Source: Planctomycetota bacterium (GTDB taxonomy: Bacteria > Planctomycetota > Brocadiia > JAADGH01). Taken from it: 38,757 bases of DNA. Below the pieces are notes generated by a model, which searched no databases, was not told the DNA's origin, and was given only the letters and a program-made list of their open reading frames with translations. Every line of letters starts with the position of its first letter. The stretch's first letter is position 1. Where the stretch lies: positions 1 to 38,757 of the forward strand of contig JAADGH010000188.1 in the NCBI GenBank assembly GCA_013152475.1, in the 5' to 3' direction. Shown here piece by piece: positions 8,577 to 17,720 of the stretch. A program made the translations under genes and the position numbers.

Positions 8577-8605
8577 TTTACTCCCCGCGGCGCGAGAAAT
8601 ATAAT
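8577..8605 (+). promoter_or_regulatory. Promoter of the SUMF1-lipoprotein/helicase operon
   Basis: TTTACT at 8577-8582, a 17-bp spacer and a perfect TATAAT at 8600-8605. It precedes the small membrane-protein ORF at 8637, so that ORF, the lipoprotein and the helicase are probably one transcript. Confidence 0.6.
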
Positions 8606-8636
8606 CCAGTGTCTGGAACGACATTCGGAGGACCCG

Positions 8637-8858
8637 GTGGTCTCGATCCCCAAGAAATGTGAAAATCACAAGGTGGCCAACTGCCCCCTCTTTCGGTGGT
8701 GGTGCATGCTGATCTGCTCCGTTACCGGCGGGCGGCTCTGCTCGCCGTGGTGCCGCCTGGCCGAACGCTTCGGTCTGTGGACGCTCTGGATTACCTTACC
8801 CCTTGCCGCCCTCGTCCTGTATTTGTTCATTCGATTGCTTGTCACCGGCCTGACATGA
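8637..8858 (+). CDS. Small Cys-rich single-span membrane protein
   Basis: A 73-aa protein starting with GTG, preceded by GGAGGA (8627-8632). Six cysteines lie in the first 40 residues (C8, C16, C23, C27, C35, C39), suggesting metal or Fe-S binding or disulfides. A strong transmembrane helix follows (about residues 47-70). The stop overlaps the ATG of the lipoprotein gene (ATGA), and a good promoter sits 30 bp upstream, so it looks like a real first gene of an operon. No family is recognised. Confidence 0.6.
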   Translation: MVSIPKKCENHKVANCPLFRWWCMLICSVTGGRLCSPWCRLAERFGLWTLWITLPLAALVLYLFIRLLVTGLT

Positions 8859-10465
8859 GACGATATACTTTCGCAATTGCGATCCTACTCTTCGCCGCCG
8901 GCTGCACCCCGCCGGCGCCGAAAACAATCGTCACCGAGCGCGACAACGCCACAATGGTCCTCATCCCAGGCGGCGAGTTCATCCGGGGCGCCGACGAAGG
9001 CCCTCCCCCCGAGCGGCCGGCGCGCCGGATCTACGTCAAGCCCTTCTACATAGACCGCTGCGAGGTTACCAACGCACAATACCGGAAGTTCGTCGAGGCC
9101 ACGGGCTGGCCCGCGCCCATGGGCTACGGCGTCGTCAACAACAAGCGGGCGCATAACTTCAAGCCCTGGAAGGACGAACGGTTTAACAAGCCGGACCAGC
9201 CGGTGGTGTGCGTAAGCTGGCACGACGCCATGGCCTACGCGCGCTGGGCGGGAAAGCGCCTGCCCACCGAGGCGGAGTGGGAGAAGGCCGCCCGCGGCGT
9301 GGACGGTAAGACCTATCCCTGGGGCAACGCCGCGCCCGATGCGGGCGGAGTCGCTCGCGCCAGCATGAGCGAGACGAACGACTTCGCGCATCCCTGCCCG
9401 GCCGGAACCTTCGCAATCGGAAAAAGCCCGTACGGCTGCCTGAACATGGCGGGGAACGTGTCGGAGTGGTGCGCCGACTGGTACGACCAAAACTACTATG
9501 TCATGAGCGTTCAGAAGGACCCCCTCGGCCCCGTGAAGGGAACCTACCGGGTGGTTCGGGGCGGCTGCTGGGGAAGCGACCAGGACCTGCGGTGCACCGC
9601 ACGCAAAGGCGCCGAGCCGGACTTCAGACACTACTTCATCGGGTTCCGGTGCGCGCGGGACCTGGAGGCCCGGCCCGTCGAGAACCCGACACCGCCATCG
9701 CCAAAGGACACCGGCGCGCTGCCGCCGGAGACGATCCATGTGAAGGACGAATCGGAGATGGTGTTGGTCCCGACCGGGCCCTTCGAGATGGGCAGCGAAG
9801 AGTACGACTTTGACGAGCGCCCCCTGCACACCATCTATCTTGACGCCTTCTATATTGACAAACACGAAATAACGAACCGGCAGTACCGCTGGTTCGTGAA
9901 GGCCACGGGCCACCCCGAGCCGAGCGGGTACGGCTTCCGGAACGGGCAATTTGTCCAGGACTTCAGGCCCTGGGACGATCCGCGCTTCAACGGCGACGAC
10001 AAGCCGGTGGTGTGCGTAAGCCACGACGATGCAGTGGCTTACGCCGCGTGGGCCGGCAAGTATCTCCCCACCGAGGCCCAATGGGAAAAGGCAGCAAAAG
10101 GCACCACCGGCGCGCCCTACCCCTGGGGCATCAGCAAGCCGGACCCGAATCTGGCCTGTTACGGACTGCCGTGGGAGACCGGCGCGCCAGCGTCGGTGGA
10201 CAGTTACGTCAAGGGCGCAAGCCCGTACGGTTGCCTGAACATGGCGGGGAACGTGTGGGAGTGGTGCGCCGACTGGTATCACGAGCAATACTACCCCGTC
10301 AGCCAGACGGACAACCCGCCCGGTCCTCCGAAAGGGACGCTACGAGTGCTGCGCGGGGGCGGGTGGGTGAACGATGCGTCGCAGCTTCGCACCGAGCTTC
10401 GGTTCAGCTACCCACCGGCAAAGAAAACATACTACCTCGGCTTCCGCTGCGTGAAGAAGCCGTAA
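8855..10465 (+). CDS. Lipoprotein with two SUMF1/FGE-like domains
   Basis: A 536-aa predicted lipoprotein: a signal peptide ends in the lipobox AAGC with the lipidated cysteine at C17. Two complete formylglycine-generating-enzyme-like (SUMF1) domains follow, each with MVL(I/V)P-G-FxxG, the Y(I/L)..FYIDxxEvTNxQYrxFVxATG block, LPTEAxWEKAA, SPYGCLNMAGNVxEWCADWY and LGFRC or IGFRC. The two active-site cysteines of true FGE (pattern CYRYRC) are not conserved: domain 1 keeps only the second (DLRC) and domain 2 neither, so sulfatase activation is unlikely. A binding or structural role at the cell surface is more plausible. The start at 8855 gives the lipobox; the frame is open further upstream. Confidence 0.85.
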   Translation: MRRYTFAIAILLFAAGCTPPAPKTIVTERDNATMVLIPGGEFIRGADEGPPPERPARRIYVKPFYIDRCEVTNAQYRKFVEATGWPAPMGYGVVNNKRAHNFKPWKDERFNKPDQPVVCVSWHDAMAYARWAGKRLPTEAEWEKAARGVDGKTYPWGNAAPDAGGVARASMSETNDFAHPCPAGTFAIGKSPYGCLNMAGNVSEWCADWYDQNYYVMSVQKDPLGPVKGTYRVVRGGCWGSDQDLRCTARKGAEPDFRHYFIGFRCARDLEARPVENPTPPSPKDTGALPPETIHVKDESEMVLVPTGPFEMGSEEYDFDERPLHTIYLDAFYIDKHEITNRQYRWFVKATGHPEPSGYGFRNGQFVQDFRPWDDPRFNGDDKPVVCVSHDDAVAYAAWAGKYLPTEAQWEKAAKGTTGAPYPWGISKPDPNLACYGLPWETGAPASVDSYVKGASPYGCLNMAGNVWEWCADWYHEQYYPVSQTDNPPGPPKGTLRVLRGGGWVNDASQLRTELRFSYPPAKKTYYLGFRCVKKP

Positions 10466-13311
10466 TGAACGTCACTGCCATCGATCTGATCACCACCGGC
10501 CCCAACGAGCGCGAGGATGAGATTGTCGCGTTCTCGGCGACAGAGATACGCGAAGGGGTAATTGGGGAGACGTTCACCGAGCTGGCCCAGCCCGGCATGC
10601 CCCTGCCTCTGGCCGTCACGGCGCAGACCGGGTTGGAGGATTCCGACCTCGACGGCAAGCGTTCGCCGGCAACGGTCCTCCGCGACTTCCGCAAGTTCGC
10701 TGGCAACGACCCCCTCCTGCTCCACGACGGCGCGCGGAAAGTGAGCTTCCTTTCCATGAAACTGAAGGGGCGTCTGCACAACGAGATCATCGACCTGGCC
10801 CAGTTCGCCCGGATCGTCCTGCCCTCCATGGTGAACTACGGGCTGGAGACGCTGGCCCGGCGGTTCGAGTTGAGACCGCGGCCGGCGCCGTGCGATTCGA
10901 AACTGATTGCGGAGGTATGGCTGAAGCTGGTGGAGGAGACCGAGCATATCAGCCTTGCCGTCATCAGCCAGATCTGTCGGCTGATGGCTGACACGGGCCA
11001 TCCGCTCTGCGCGATCTTCGATGCGGCGGAGAAAAAGATCCTCAAAAGCGCCTTTGCCGCCGAGAAGCGGGAGATGAAGGATGCCTTTCGCGATTACGGA
11101 AATCTGATTTTCCGGAAAGAGGAAAAGAAGCCGCCCGCGAATCCCGGGCCGCTCAATGTGGATGAAATCTGCACGCTGTTCTCCTCCGATGGCCTATTCT
11201 CGCGCGCCCTTCCCGGCTACGAGTGCCGGAACGAGCAGATCGAGATGGCCCGGCACGTGTGCGACGCCTTCAACGACGCATCGCATCTCATGATCGAGGC
11301 GGGGACCGGCACGGGGAAGTCCATCGCCTATCTCGTCCCCTCAATCCACTGGGCCACGCAGAACGCTCAGAAGGTCATCGTCTCGACGAACACCAAGAAC
11401 CTCCAGGCGCAGCTCTACTTCAAGGACATTCCCTTCCTGCTGGAGACGCTGCATCAGGGATTCAAGGCCGCGCTGATCAAGGGCCGGCGGAACTATCTCT
11501 GCGTGCGCAAGTTCCTCTACCTCATGCGCGAGGCCGACCGCGAGCTGGAGCCGGACGAGCGCATCGAGCTCCTGCCCCTCGTCGTCTGGGCCGAGCTGAC
11601 CGATACGGGCGACGTCGCGGAGGTGACCGGCTTCAGCGCGGATCGGTCGTGGCGACTGTGGGACATGCTCTCCACCGGCTCGGATGAGTGCCTCGGCCGG
11701 GCCTGCGGCAGTTTCCGGAATTGCTTCCTTCGCAAGGCCCGGGCCCTGTTGCTCGACGCCGACGTTGTTGTAGCGAACCACTCTGTCGTCTTTTCCGAGA
11801 TCGGGATGGACAGCACGATCCTGCCGGAGCACAAACACATCATCTTCGACGAGGCCCATAATGTCGAAAACGTAGCCACCGAGTGGCTCGGCGTGCGGAT
11901 GGATCGGTGGCGTCTGCTCAAGATCCTCTGGCGCCTGCACCGCGAGCGGCGCGATGGGACCGGCAAGGGCCTGTTCACCAACATCCGATTCCAGATGAGC
12001 AAGGCGCGCGCAGTTCCGAGACCGGTCGCCGACGCAATCGAAAAGCAGATTCAAAAGGCGATCGATGACATCTCCAATCTGCCGGATGTTGTCGATGGCT
12101 TCCTGCTTTCCATAGGCCATCTGTTCTCGACCAGACGAGGCAAGCAGGACAAAATTCGCTATAGCGGCGAGACGAAGAGACCCGATCTCTGGGACCGCAT
12201 CGAGACCGAGAAGAAGAACCTGATCATTCACCTCGGCAAGTTTGTCAAAAGAATCGAGGCAATCCTTGAGAATCTTGGCGACGCAGCCGAGCACATGCAA
12301 TATGGAAAGGAGTTCCACCGCGAACTCGAAGTGCAGATCAATCTCATTCGCGAGATCATGCAGGATGTTGAGTTTTTGTTCCGGGCGGAGGAGGAGAACT
12401 ACGTCTTCTGGGCCGAGGCCGAACAGAGGCGCGGGCGCGATGTGCGGTATGTCCTCTGCGCGGCGCCGCTCGACGTCTCGCAGCTGATGGCGGAACACGT
12501 CTATGAAAAGAACGATACCGTCATCTTCTCGTCCGCCACGCTGTCCGTCGGCGACCGCTTCGACTTCATGATGGGGCGGCTGGGTACCCATGCTGTCGAG
12601 GGGCGGGCCTTCAAGACGGCGAACGTCGGCAGTTCTTTCGAGTTTGGTGCGCAGACCCGCGTCATGGTCCCCACCTTCCTCCCCGAACCCATGCGGGAGG
12701 CGAACTTCGACGCCGAGTTCGCCCGCATGCTCAGCAACCTCCTCCGCGCGGCGCAGGGCCGGGCGCTGGTGCTCTTCACGTCTTACGCAATGATGAATAA
12801 CGTCTATCCATTGGTCAAAGAGGAGATGGAGGGCGAAGGCATCCTCGTCCTTGGACACGGCAAGGACGGTACGCGAGAGAGCCTGGCGGCAACCTTCAAG
12901 CGGGACATCTCATCGGTCCTCCTCGGCACGCAGAGTTTCTGGGAGGGGGTGGACATCGTCGGCGAGGCGCTCAGCCTGTTGGTCATCGCCAAGCTGCCGT
13001 TCCAGGTCTTCACCGATCCCATTGTCCAGGCGCGATGCGAGCAGGTGGAGGCGCGCGGGCTGGACTCGTTCATGAACTACAGTCTGCCCAGCGCCGTGAT
13101 CCGTCTTAAACAGGGCTTCGGCCGGCTCATCCGCACCCGTACCGACCGCGGCATCGTCGTGATCGCCGACAAGCGCTGCGTTACCAAACGCTACGGCGCC
13201 GCGTTCCTCCGCTCCCTGCCGACGTCCTGGAAGGCCTATGCCTCGGAGGGGGCGATGCTGCGCGATGTGGCACGGTTCCTCAAAGGCAATCAAAAGACGT
13301 TGGCGGAATAG
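10465..13311 (+). CDS. dinG: DinG-family ATP-dependent helicase with degenerate exonuclease domain
   Basis: A 948-aa DinG/XPD-type superfamily 2 DNA helicase that starts inside the stop of the lipoprotein gene (TAATG). The C-terminal 700 residues are canonical: Walker A EAGTGTGKS (278-286), four cysteines of a 4Fe-4S cluster (C346, C409, C414, C420), VVANHSVVF, the DEAH box (D462-H465), LVLFTSYAMM, GTQSFWEGVDI and QGFGRLIRTRTDRG. The N-terminal 160 residues keep the outline of a DnaQ-like 3'-5' exonuclease but lack its catalytic residues: motif I reads D-L-I instead of D-x-E, motif II has lost its Asp (HDGARKVSFL), and the His of motif III is gone. It is therefore probably a helicase only. 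Confidence 0.9.
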   Translation: MNVTAIDLITTGPNEREDEIVAFSATEIREGVIGETFTELAQPGMPLPLAVTAQTGLEDSDLDGKRSPATVLRDFRKFAGNDPLLLHDGARKVSFLSMKLKGRLHNEIIDLAQFARIVLPSMVNYGLETLARRFELRPRPAPCDSKLIAEVWLKLVEETEHISLAVISQICRLMADTGHPLCAIFDAAEKKILKSAFAAEKREMKDAFRDYGNLIFRKEEKKPPANPGPLNVDEICTLFSSDGLFSRALPGYECRNEQIEMARHVCDAFNDASHLMIEAGTGTGKSIAYLVPSIHWATQNAQKVIVSTNTKNLQAQLYFKDIPFLLETLHQGFKAALIKGRRNYLCVRKFLYLMREADRELEPDERIELLPLVVWAELTDTGDVAEVTGFSADRSWRLWDMLSTGSDECLGRACGSFRNCFLRKARALLLDADVVVANHSVVFSEIGMDSTILPEHKHIIFDEAHNVENVATEWLGVRMDRWRLLKILWRLHRERRDGTGKGLFTNIRFQMSKARAVPRPVADAIEKQIQKAIDDISNLPDVVDGFLLSIGHLFSTRRGKQDKIRYSGETKRPDLWDRIETEKKNLIIHLGKFVKRIEAILENLGDAAEHMQYGKEFHRELEVQINLIREIMQDVEFLFRAEEENYVFWAEAEQRRGRDVRYVLCAAPLDVSQLMAEHVYEKNDTVIFSSATLSVGDRFDFMMGRLGTHAVEGRAFKTANVGSSFEFGAQTRVMVPTFLPEPMREANFDAEFARMLSNLLRAAQGRALVLFTSYAMMNNVYPLVKEEMEGEGILVLGHGKDGTRESLAATFKRDISSVLLGTQSFWEGVDIVGEALSLLVIAKLPFQVFTDPIVQARCEQVEARGLDSFMNYSLPSAVIRLKQGFGRLIRTRTDRGIVVIADKRCVTKRYGAAFLRSLPTSWKAYASEGAMLRDVARFLKGNQKTLAE

Positions 13312-13350
13312 CTCCCCGCAGGCCTCATTCATACAGTGCACGAGACCCCC

Positions 13351-13379
13351 TTGAAAGACAGATTTGCTCCGGTTACACT
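13351..13379 (+). promoter_or_regulatory. Promoter of hemL
   Basis: TTGAAA at 13351-13356, a 17-bp spacer and TACACT at 13374-13379, 47 bp before the hemL start codon. GGGAG near 13415 serves as the ribosome site. Confidence 0.5.
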
Positions 13380-13426
13380 GTGCCCAAAGGAAACAACGGC
13401 AGATCATCAATTGATGGGAGACGGAC

Positions 13427-14719
13427 ATGAAAAGGGCGCGTTACGAGAAATCGAAAAAAGCATACCGGTCTGCGCGGAAGTTCCTGCCCGGGGGGGTGAA
13501 CAGCCCGGTCAGAAATTTCGCTGGCGTGGGAGGGGCCCCCGTCTTCATCCGGTCGGGCAAGGGCAGCCATGTGGCGGACGTGGACGGCAACGACTACATC
13601 GACTACCTGGGCTCCTGGGGCCCGCTCATCTGCGGCCACGCTCATCCTGATGTGGTCAAGGCGGTGACGAAGGCGATGCAGGGCGGGTCCAGCTTCGGCG
13701 CGCCCACCGAGCGCGAGACGGAGCTGGCAAGGCTCGTTACCGACGCCTTCCCATCCATCGAGCGACTGCGCATGGTCAACTCCGGCACCGAGGCGACGAT
13801 GAGCGCGATCCGCATCGCACGGGGCTACACGGGGCGAGACCTCGTCATCAAGTTCGTCGGGTGCTACCACGGCCATGTCGATGGCCTCCTCGTCCAGGCC
13901 GGGTCGGGCGCGACAACCTTCGGCGCGCCCTCGAGTCCGGGAATTCCAAAGGGCTACACGCGCAACACCATCGCCTTGCCTTTCAACGACCTCGACGCAG
14001 TGAAGCGCGTCTGCGCCAGACGCGGCAAGGACATCGCGTGCATCATCATCGAACCCGTGGCCGGCAACATGGGCGTCGTGCCGCCTAAGGCGGGGTACCT
14101 GGAGGGGTTGCGGGAGGTCACAAAGAAGCTCGGCATTGTTCTGATCTTTGACGAGGTGATGACGGGCTTCCGCGTGGCGCGTGGCGGGGCGCAGGAGGTC
14201 CACGGCATCGATCCGGACATGACGACGCTGGGTAAGATCATCGGCGGCGGCCTGCCCGTTGGGGCCTACGGCGGCAAGGCGGAGATCATCGACTGCGTGT
14301 CGCCCGTGGGGGATGTGTATCAGGCGGGCACGCTCTCCGGCAACCCGCTGGCCATGGCGGCGGGCATCGCGACGCTGAAGCGTCTGTCGCGGAAGGGCTT
14401 CTACGAGAAGCTGGAAAAGAAATCGGCCAATCTGGCGGCGGGGCTGGAAAAATCGGCCCGCGACGCCGGCGTGCCGACCTTCCACACGCGGGTCGGTTCG
14501 ATGATGTGCACATTCTTCACCGAAGAGCCGGTGACGGATTACGATTCGGCGAAGAAGAGCGACACGAAACGTTACGCCCGGTACTTCCATAGCATGCTCG
14601 ACCGCGGGGTCTACTTCGCACCGTCGCAGTTCGAGGCGGCGTTCGTATCCGAGGCGCACACGAATGATGACATCGAGCGGACGATCGCGGCAAGTGCGGA
14701 CGTCATGAGGACTCTCTGA
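13427..14719 (+). CDS. hemL: Glutamate-1-semialdehyde 2,1-aminomutase
   Basis: A 430-aa PLP enzyme converting glutamate-1-semialdehyde to 5-aminolevulinate in the C5 tetrapyrrole pathway. Class III aminotransferase landmarks specific to GSAM are present: [11 protein letters not shown] near the N-terminus, the [20 protein letters not shown] phosphate-binding block, [35 protein letters not shown] and the PLP lysine K270 in [31 protein letters not shown] completes the site. Length matches the family. The next gene starts in its stop codon (TGATG), so the two are co-translated, although their functions look unrelated. Confidence 0.93.
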   Translation: MKRARYEKSKKAYRSARKFLPGGVNSPVRNFAGVGGAPVFIRSGKGSHVADVDGNDYIDYLGSWGPLICGHAHPDVVKAVTKAMQGGSSFGAPTERETELARLVTDAFPSIERLRMVNSGTEATMSAIRIARGYTGRDLVIKFVGCYHGHVDGLLVQAGSGATTFGAPSSPGIPKGYTRNTIALPFNDLDAVKRVCARRGKDIACIIIEPVAGNMGVVPPKAGYLEGLREVTKKLGIVLIFDEVMTGFRVARGGAQEVHGIDPDMTTLGKIIGGGLPVGAYGGKAEIIDCVSPVGDVYQAGTLSGNPLAMAAGIATLKRLSRKGFYEKLEKKSANLAAGLEKSARDAGVPTFHTRVGSMMCTFFTEEPVTDYDSAKKSDTKRYARYFHSMLDRGVYFAPSQFEAAFVSEAHTNDDIERTIAASADVMRTL

Positions 14720-16293
14720 TGCCGGAACTGATCGCGCAGGGCGAGGTCCCCGAATGGGCCGAGGCGATGCTGCGTCTCCGGGACGAGATGGCGGCCTGGG
14801 TCAAGCAGGGCATGGCGATCAACCGGCAGATCCCCTGGTGCGGCGGCCACGACGAGGGGACGTTCCTCAGCTCCTGGTTCGGCTACCACCTTCTCACCGG
14901 CGACGAGGGCGTGGCCGACTTCCTGCGCTGGATGCGCGACGGCTGGCACGACTGGGCCGAGAAGAACTTCCACCATGGCTACTACGCCAAAGGCGAGGCC
15001 CACCACCAGCCGGAGACGTTCCTGATCTTCCTCACGCGGATGCTCCACCTCGACCCCGACCACCAACCGACTATCGACGCCATGGACCACATGGCCCACC
15101 ACGTCGGCAACTGGGTGAAGGGCATCCCCGAGTGGTATGACTGGGAGAACCGGCGCTTCCGGAGCTGGCGGCTGGGAACCAAGGAGGTGCAGAACCAGCC
15201 CCCCGAGAATTACGAGAACACCGACCATTTTCGTCTTCCCGAGATTCTTCTTGTGGTATATCTCGTCAAAGGCGACGAGCGGTACTTCGACTTCTGCAAA
15301 CAGTACTGCGACAAGTGGTGCGACGAGATACTGGCCGAGGAGGGGGAAGTCCCCGGCGTCCTCTTCCCGGGCGGCGACAGGCAGGGTTACTCGGAGAAGC
15401 TGACGAAGATCGCGCGGGGCGGACCCGAGGCCGGCGTCGAGATGCACGTGGCCGGCTGCTCCATCGACTTCCTCATGGACATGTACCTGCTCACGGATAC
15501 GGAGCGATACTTGGCGGCGGTGCGGAAGATGATGCCGTACCTTGTCGAAGCCATTGGCGATCCCTACAGCGATCCACCCGGTTCGCTCTATGGCAGATAT
15601 CGGATGGTTGCGGGTGAAACGTTTCTGGACCACCGCGCGATGGAGATCATGGACTCCATGCCCGAAGCGGGCGAGGACCAGCCGCTCCTGATGATGGCGG
15701 ACACCACGCCGCTGCCGCATCCCATGGGCATCGGCCGGCGGAACGACGATCTCCGATGGGGCTATCGAAGGGACGACGGGTCCATCGTCGAGGAGACGGG
15801 GCCTTCGCCCGCGTCGCTCTTTCTCGCCTGGCAGATATCGGGTTCCGACGCCTGCCTGAGCCGCGCCCTCGGAAAGGCCGCCGGTCGCATGGTCTTGGCG
15901 CGGCGCCTCCTGAAGGACGGCCGGCAGCACGGCTGCGCGGGCGCAACGATCTCCGCCGTGGCAAGCGGGCATGGCCGCTGTCCCGGCATCGGGCAGGTGA
16001 CGGCCACGCTGTATTCGGCGGCCTTCGGCGGGTACCGCTTCTGCCATTCCGAGGCGCCGGAGGTCCGGTACTTCAGCGGGGACGCACTCGGACTGCCGGA
16101 GGGTGTCGCGGCTGCCCGACTCCCCGGTGAGTTGCGAGCGGCGCTCTGCAACACAAGCGATGAGCCTGCGCGCATTACGATCGCCCTGGAGCCGGATCGG
16201 CCCGGACTGCACGGCATTGCCCGCCCGGCCGACGGCGTGCAGGTGGAGGTGGATGTCCCGCCCCGGAAGACAAAGACGGTTCGCCTGGGATAG
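14719..16293 (+). CDS. Probable (alpha/alpha)-barrel, glycosidase-like protein
   Basis: A 524-aa soluble protein without a signal peptide. The pattern of repeated helical hairpins, with many aromatic and acidic residues (CGGHDEGTFLSSWFGYHLLTGDE, HHQPETFLIF, ENTDHFRLPEILLVVYLVKGDERY), resembles six-hairpin (alpha/alpha)6 glycosidases, lyases or epimerases. The C-terminal 100 residues look like a beta domain (PGELRAALCNTSDEPARI ... PPRKTKTVRLG), as is common in such enzymes. Catalytic residues cannot be assigned. The TGATG overlap with hemL makes it translationally coupled. It could act on an intracellular oligosaccharide; function not established. Confidence 0.6.
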   Translation: MPELIAQGEVPEWAEAMLRLRDEMAAWVKQGMAINRQIPWCGGHDEGTFLSSWFGYHLLTGDEGVADFLRWMRDGWHDWAEKNFHHGYYAKGEAHHQPETFLIFLTRMLHLDPDHQPTIDAMDHMAHHVGNWVKGIPEWYDWENRRFRSWRLGTKEVQNQPPENYENTDHFRLPEILLVVYLVKGDERYFDFCKQYCDKWCDEILAEEGEVPGVLFPGGDRQGYSEKLTKIARGGPEAGVEMHVAGCSIDFLMDMYLLTDTERYLAAVRKMMPYLVEAIGDPYSDPPGSLYGRYRMVAGETFLDHRAMEIMDSMPEAGEDQPLLMMADTTPLPHPMGIGRRNDDLRWGYRRDDGSIVEETGPSPASLFLAWQISGSDACLSRALGKAAGRMVLARRLLKDGRQHGCAGATISAVASGHGRCPGIGQVTATLYSAAFGGYRFCHSEAPEVRYFSGDALGLPEGVAAARLPGELRAALCNTSDEPARITIALEPDRPGLHGIARPADGVQVEVDVPPRKTKTVRLG

Positions 16294-16300
16294 GCATTTT

Positions 16301-16331
16301 TTGGTTCAAATCACCGGCGAAATGATATAAA
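16301..16331 (+). promoter_or_regulatory. Possible promoter of the TPR-like gene
   Basis: TATAAA at 16326-16331 with TTGGTT at 16301-16306; the 19-bp spacer is long, so only the -10 element is convincing. An ATG at 16336 lies in front of the expected transcription start and is not used. Confidence 0.35.
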
Positions 16332-16381
16332 ATACATGCTGGACAAGCAACACCAGCGCGCATGTAAGGCCGAAGTCAGAT

Positions 16382-17269
16382 ATGGCCAACCCGGAGAGCA
16401 AGAACATCCACGCCAAGCTTCGCAGTCTCCAGGAGTTCGAAACCTTCTCTCCGTTCTGCCGTGTTTTCTACGACCTGATCGACAAGTGGATCGCCCAGGC
16501 GGAGCACGAGCGGTTCGCCCTGTCCGAAGTGTTCGTTGATTTCCTCGACGTCGAGTTGCGGCGCCACCAAGCCATCCGGAAGCTGAGCTGCTCGGGGGTG
16601 ATCACGATTCTGAACCTGGTGGAGATCGCGCAGGAGCTGCGATCCGATGTGGAGCGGATTTTCAATAGGATGGATCGTGTCGAGGATCTCAGCCCTGTTT
16701 CCCGTGCGGTCGTCAATCTCATCCGCGCGGAGTGCAACTACCACCTCGGCGAGACGGAGAAGGTGGTAAACGCTTTGCAGCGCTCCATCGCTGCGGGATG
16801 CAACCATCCAATCGTGTTTCTGGCCCTGGGGTTCAATCTGTACTGCCGCGCCGTCAAGTCACACACCGAGCGCGGCCAAGAGCCGGACAAATTGCTCATC
16901 GCCGACCCGGACAAATTTGCACGGGCCTGCGCGGAGGCCGTGGATGCCTTCAAGAGCGGCATCCGGGGTGAAGGGTCGCCATTTGACAGCAAGCTGTACT
17001 GGTGGATCGGCTCGGTCTGCGAGATCATGCAAAACAAGCAGGACGCCATCCTGGCCTACCGGCGGGCAATGGAACTCGACCCGCCGAGCTTCACCTCGGA
17101 GGCCATGAAGAAAATTGCCCATCTTTCCCCCTCCGCCAGAGACGCCATGTCTGAGAAGGAAAAGCTTCGTCTGGCCGGCCTGCCGAGACTGACCGACAAG
17201 GACATCCAGGAGGGTGCGAACTGGCTTCGTCAGATCAAGACCATTGACGATCTGCTGGGGGCGCGCTGA
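16382..17269 (+). CDS. Helical repeat (TPR-like) protein
   Basis: A 295-aa cytoplasmic, all-helical protein. TPR-like units are visible around residues 110-175 (LIRAECNYHLGETEKVVNALQ, HPIVFLALGFNLYCRAV) and 205-240 (SKLYWWIGSVCEIMQNKQDAILAYRRAMELDPPS, the best match to the TPR consensus). The N-terminal 100 residues have no recognised domain. TPR proteins are scaffolds, so a partner is expected. It precedes two small exported paralogues by 66 bp on the same strand and may be expressed with them. No enzymatic motif is seen. Confidence 0.7.
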   Translation: MANPESKNIHAKLRSLQEFETFSPFCRVFYDLIDKWIAQAEHERFALSEVFVDFLDVELRRHQAIRKLSCSGVITILNLVEIAQELRSDVERIFNRMDRVEDLSPVSRAVVNLIRAECNYHLGETEKVVNALQRSIAAGCNHPIVFLALGFNLYCRAVKSHTERGQEPDKLLIADPDKFARACAEAVDAFKSGIRGEGSPFDSKLYWWIGSVCEIMQNKQDAILAYRRAMELDPPSFTSEAMKKIAHLSPSARDAMSEKEKLRLAGLPRLTDKDIQEGANWLRQIKTIDDLLGAR

Positions 17270-17335
17270 TCTGCGCAGTCGGTTTCTTTCGTTCCCCCGT
17301 CGGCATCAATCGCTCTGTGGAAAGGAGGATAAGGC

Positions 17336-17698
17336 ATGGACAAAGTGTTCTACGTTCTGAACGGCATGCTCCTCATGGCATGCCTGCTGATCGCGACGAT
17401 GGTCGTCTCCACGGCATGTCGCACGCGGGCGGCGGCCCAGGTGGCCGGGGAGGTGGGCAGCATCGTGGCCGTAACAGGCCCGCCGCGGCCCACGGACGAT
17501 CAGCCTCTCTTCATGGCCGACACGAAGCATCACAAACTGCTCGTCTACGAGTACCAGCCGCAGATCGACCAGTTCTCCCTGAAGGCCGTCAGGCATATCG
17601 AGTACGACCCTCGCTTGAGCTACTTCAACCGGGCCCGGAAGAACCCGCACCCCACGCCGGACGATATCCAGCGCATGGTTCGGCGGATGATCCGATAG
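17336..17698 (+). CDS. Small exported or membrane-anchored protein, paralogue A
   Basis: A 120-aa protein with an N-terminal hydrophobic segment (residues 8-27, VLNGMLLMACLLIATMVVST) acting as signal anchor or signal peptide; an MVVSTAC motif could also be read as a weak lipobox. The rest is a small domain: PLFMADTKHHKLLVYEYQP...LKAVRHIEYDPRL. The start is fixed by AAAGGAGG about 8 bp upstream. It is homologous to the next gene (PVFVINTREETICVYEYNS...LVAVRLYKWD). The family seems to consist of one beta-hairpin-rich repeat reporting a value, but its function is unknown. Confidence 0.72.
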   Translation: MDKVFYVLNGMLLMACLLIATMVVSTACRTRAAAQVAGEVGSIVAVTGPPRPTDDQPLFMADTKHHKLLVYEYQPQIDQFSLKAVRHIEYDPRLSYFNRARKNPHPTPDDIQRMVRRMIR

Positions 17699-17720
17699 AC
17701 AAAAGGGAGGAGCGAACCCA

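Noticed and set aside
8885..10288. 467-aa minus-strand ORF opposite the SUMF1 lipoprotein
   Set aside because: It mirrors codon bias of the real gene, has no domain, no promoter and low-complexity composition.
8855..10465. Sulfatase-maturing formylglycine-generating enzyme
   Set aside because: Neither SUMF1 domain keeps both active-site cysteines, and no sulfatase gene is nearby.
11341..12858. 505-aa minus-strand ORF opposite the DinG helicase
   Set aside because: Antisense shadow of a GC-rich gene; all helicase motifs are on the plus strand.
13373..16212. Long minus-strand ORFs (428 and 533 aa) opposite hemL and the next gene
   Set aside because: Shadows in His/Arg/Asp-rich composition without recognisable motifs, while hemL is unambiguous.
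16336..16539. 67-aa ORF starting at 16336
   Set aside because: It starts before the predicted transcription start and overlaps the TPR-like gene in another frame without domain support.
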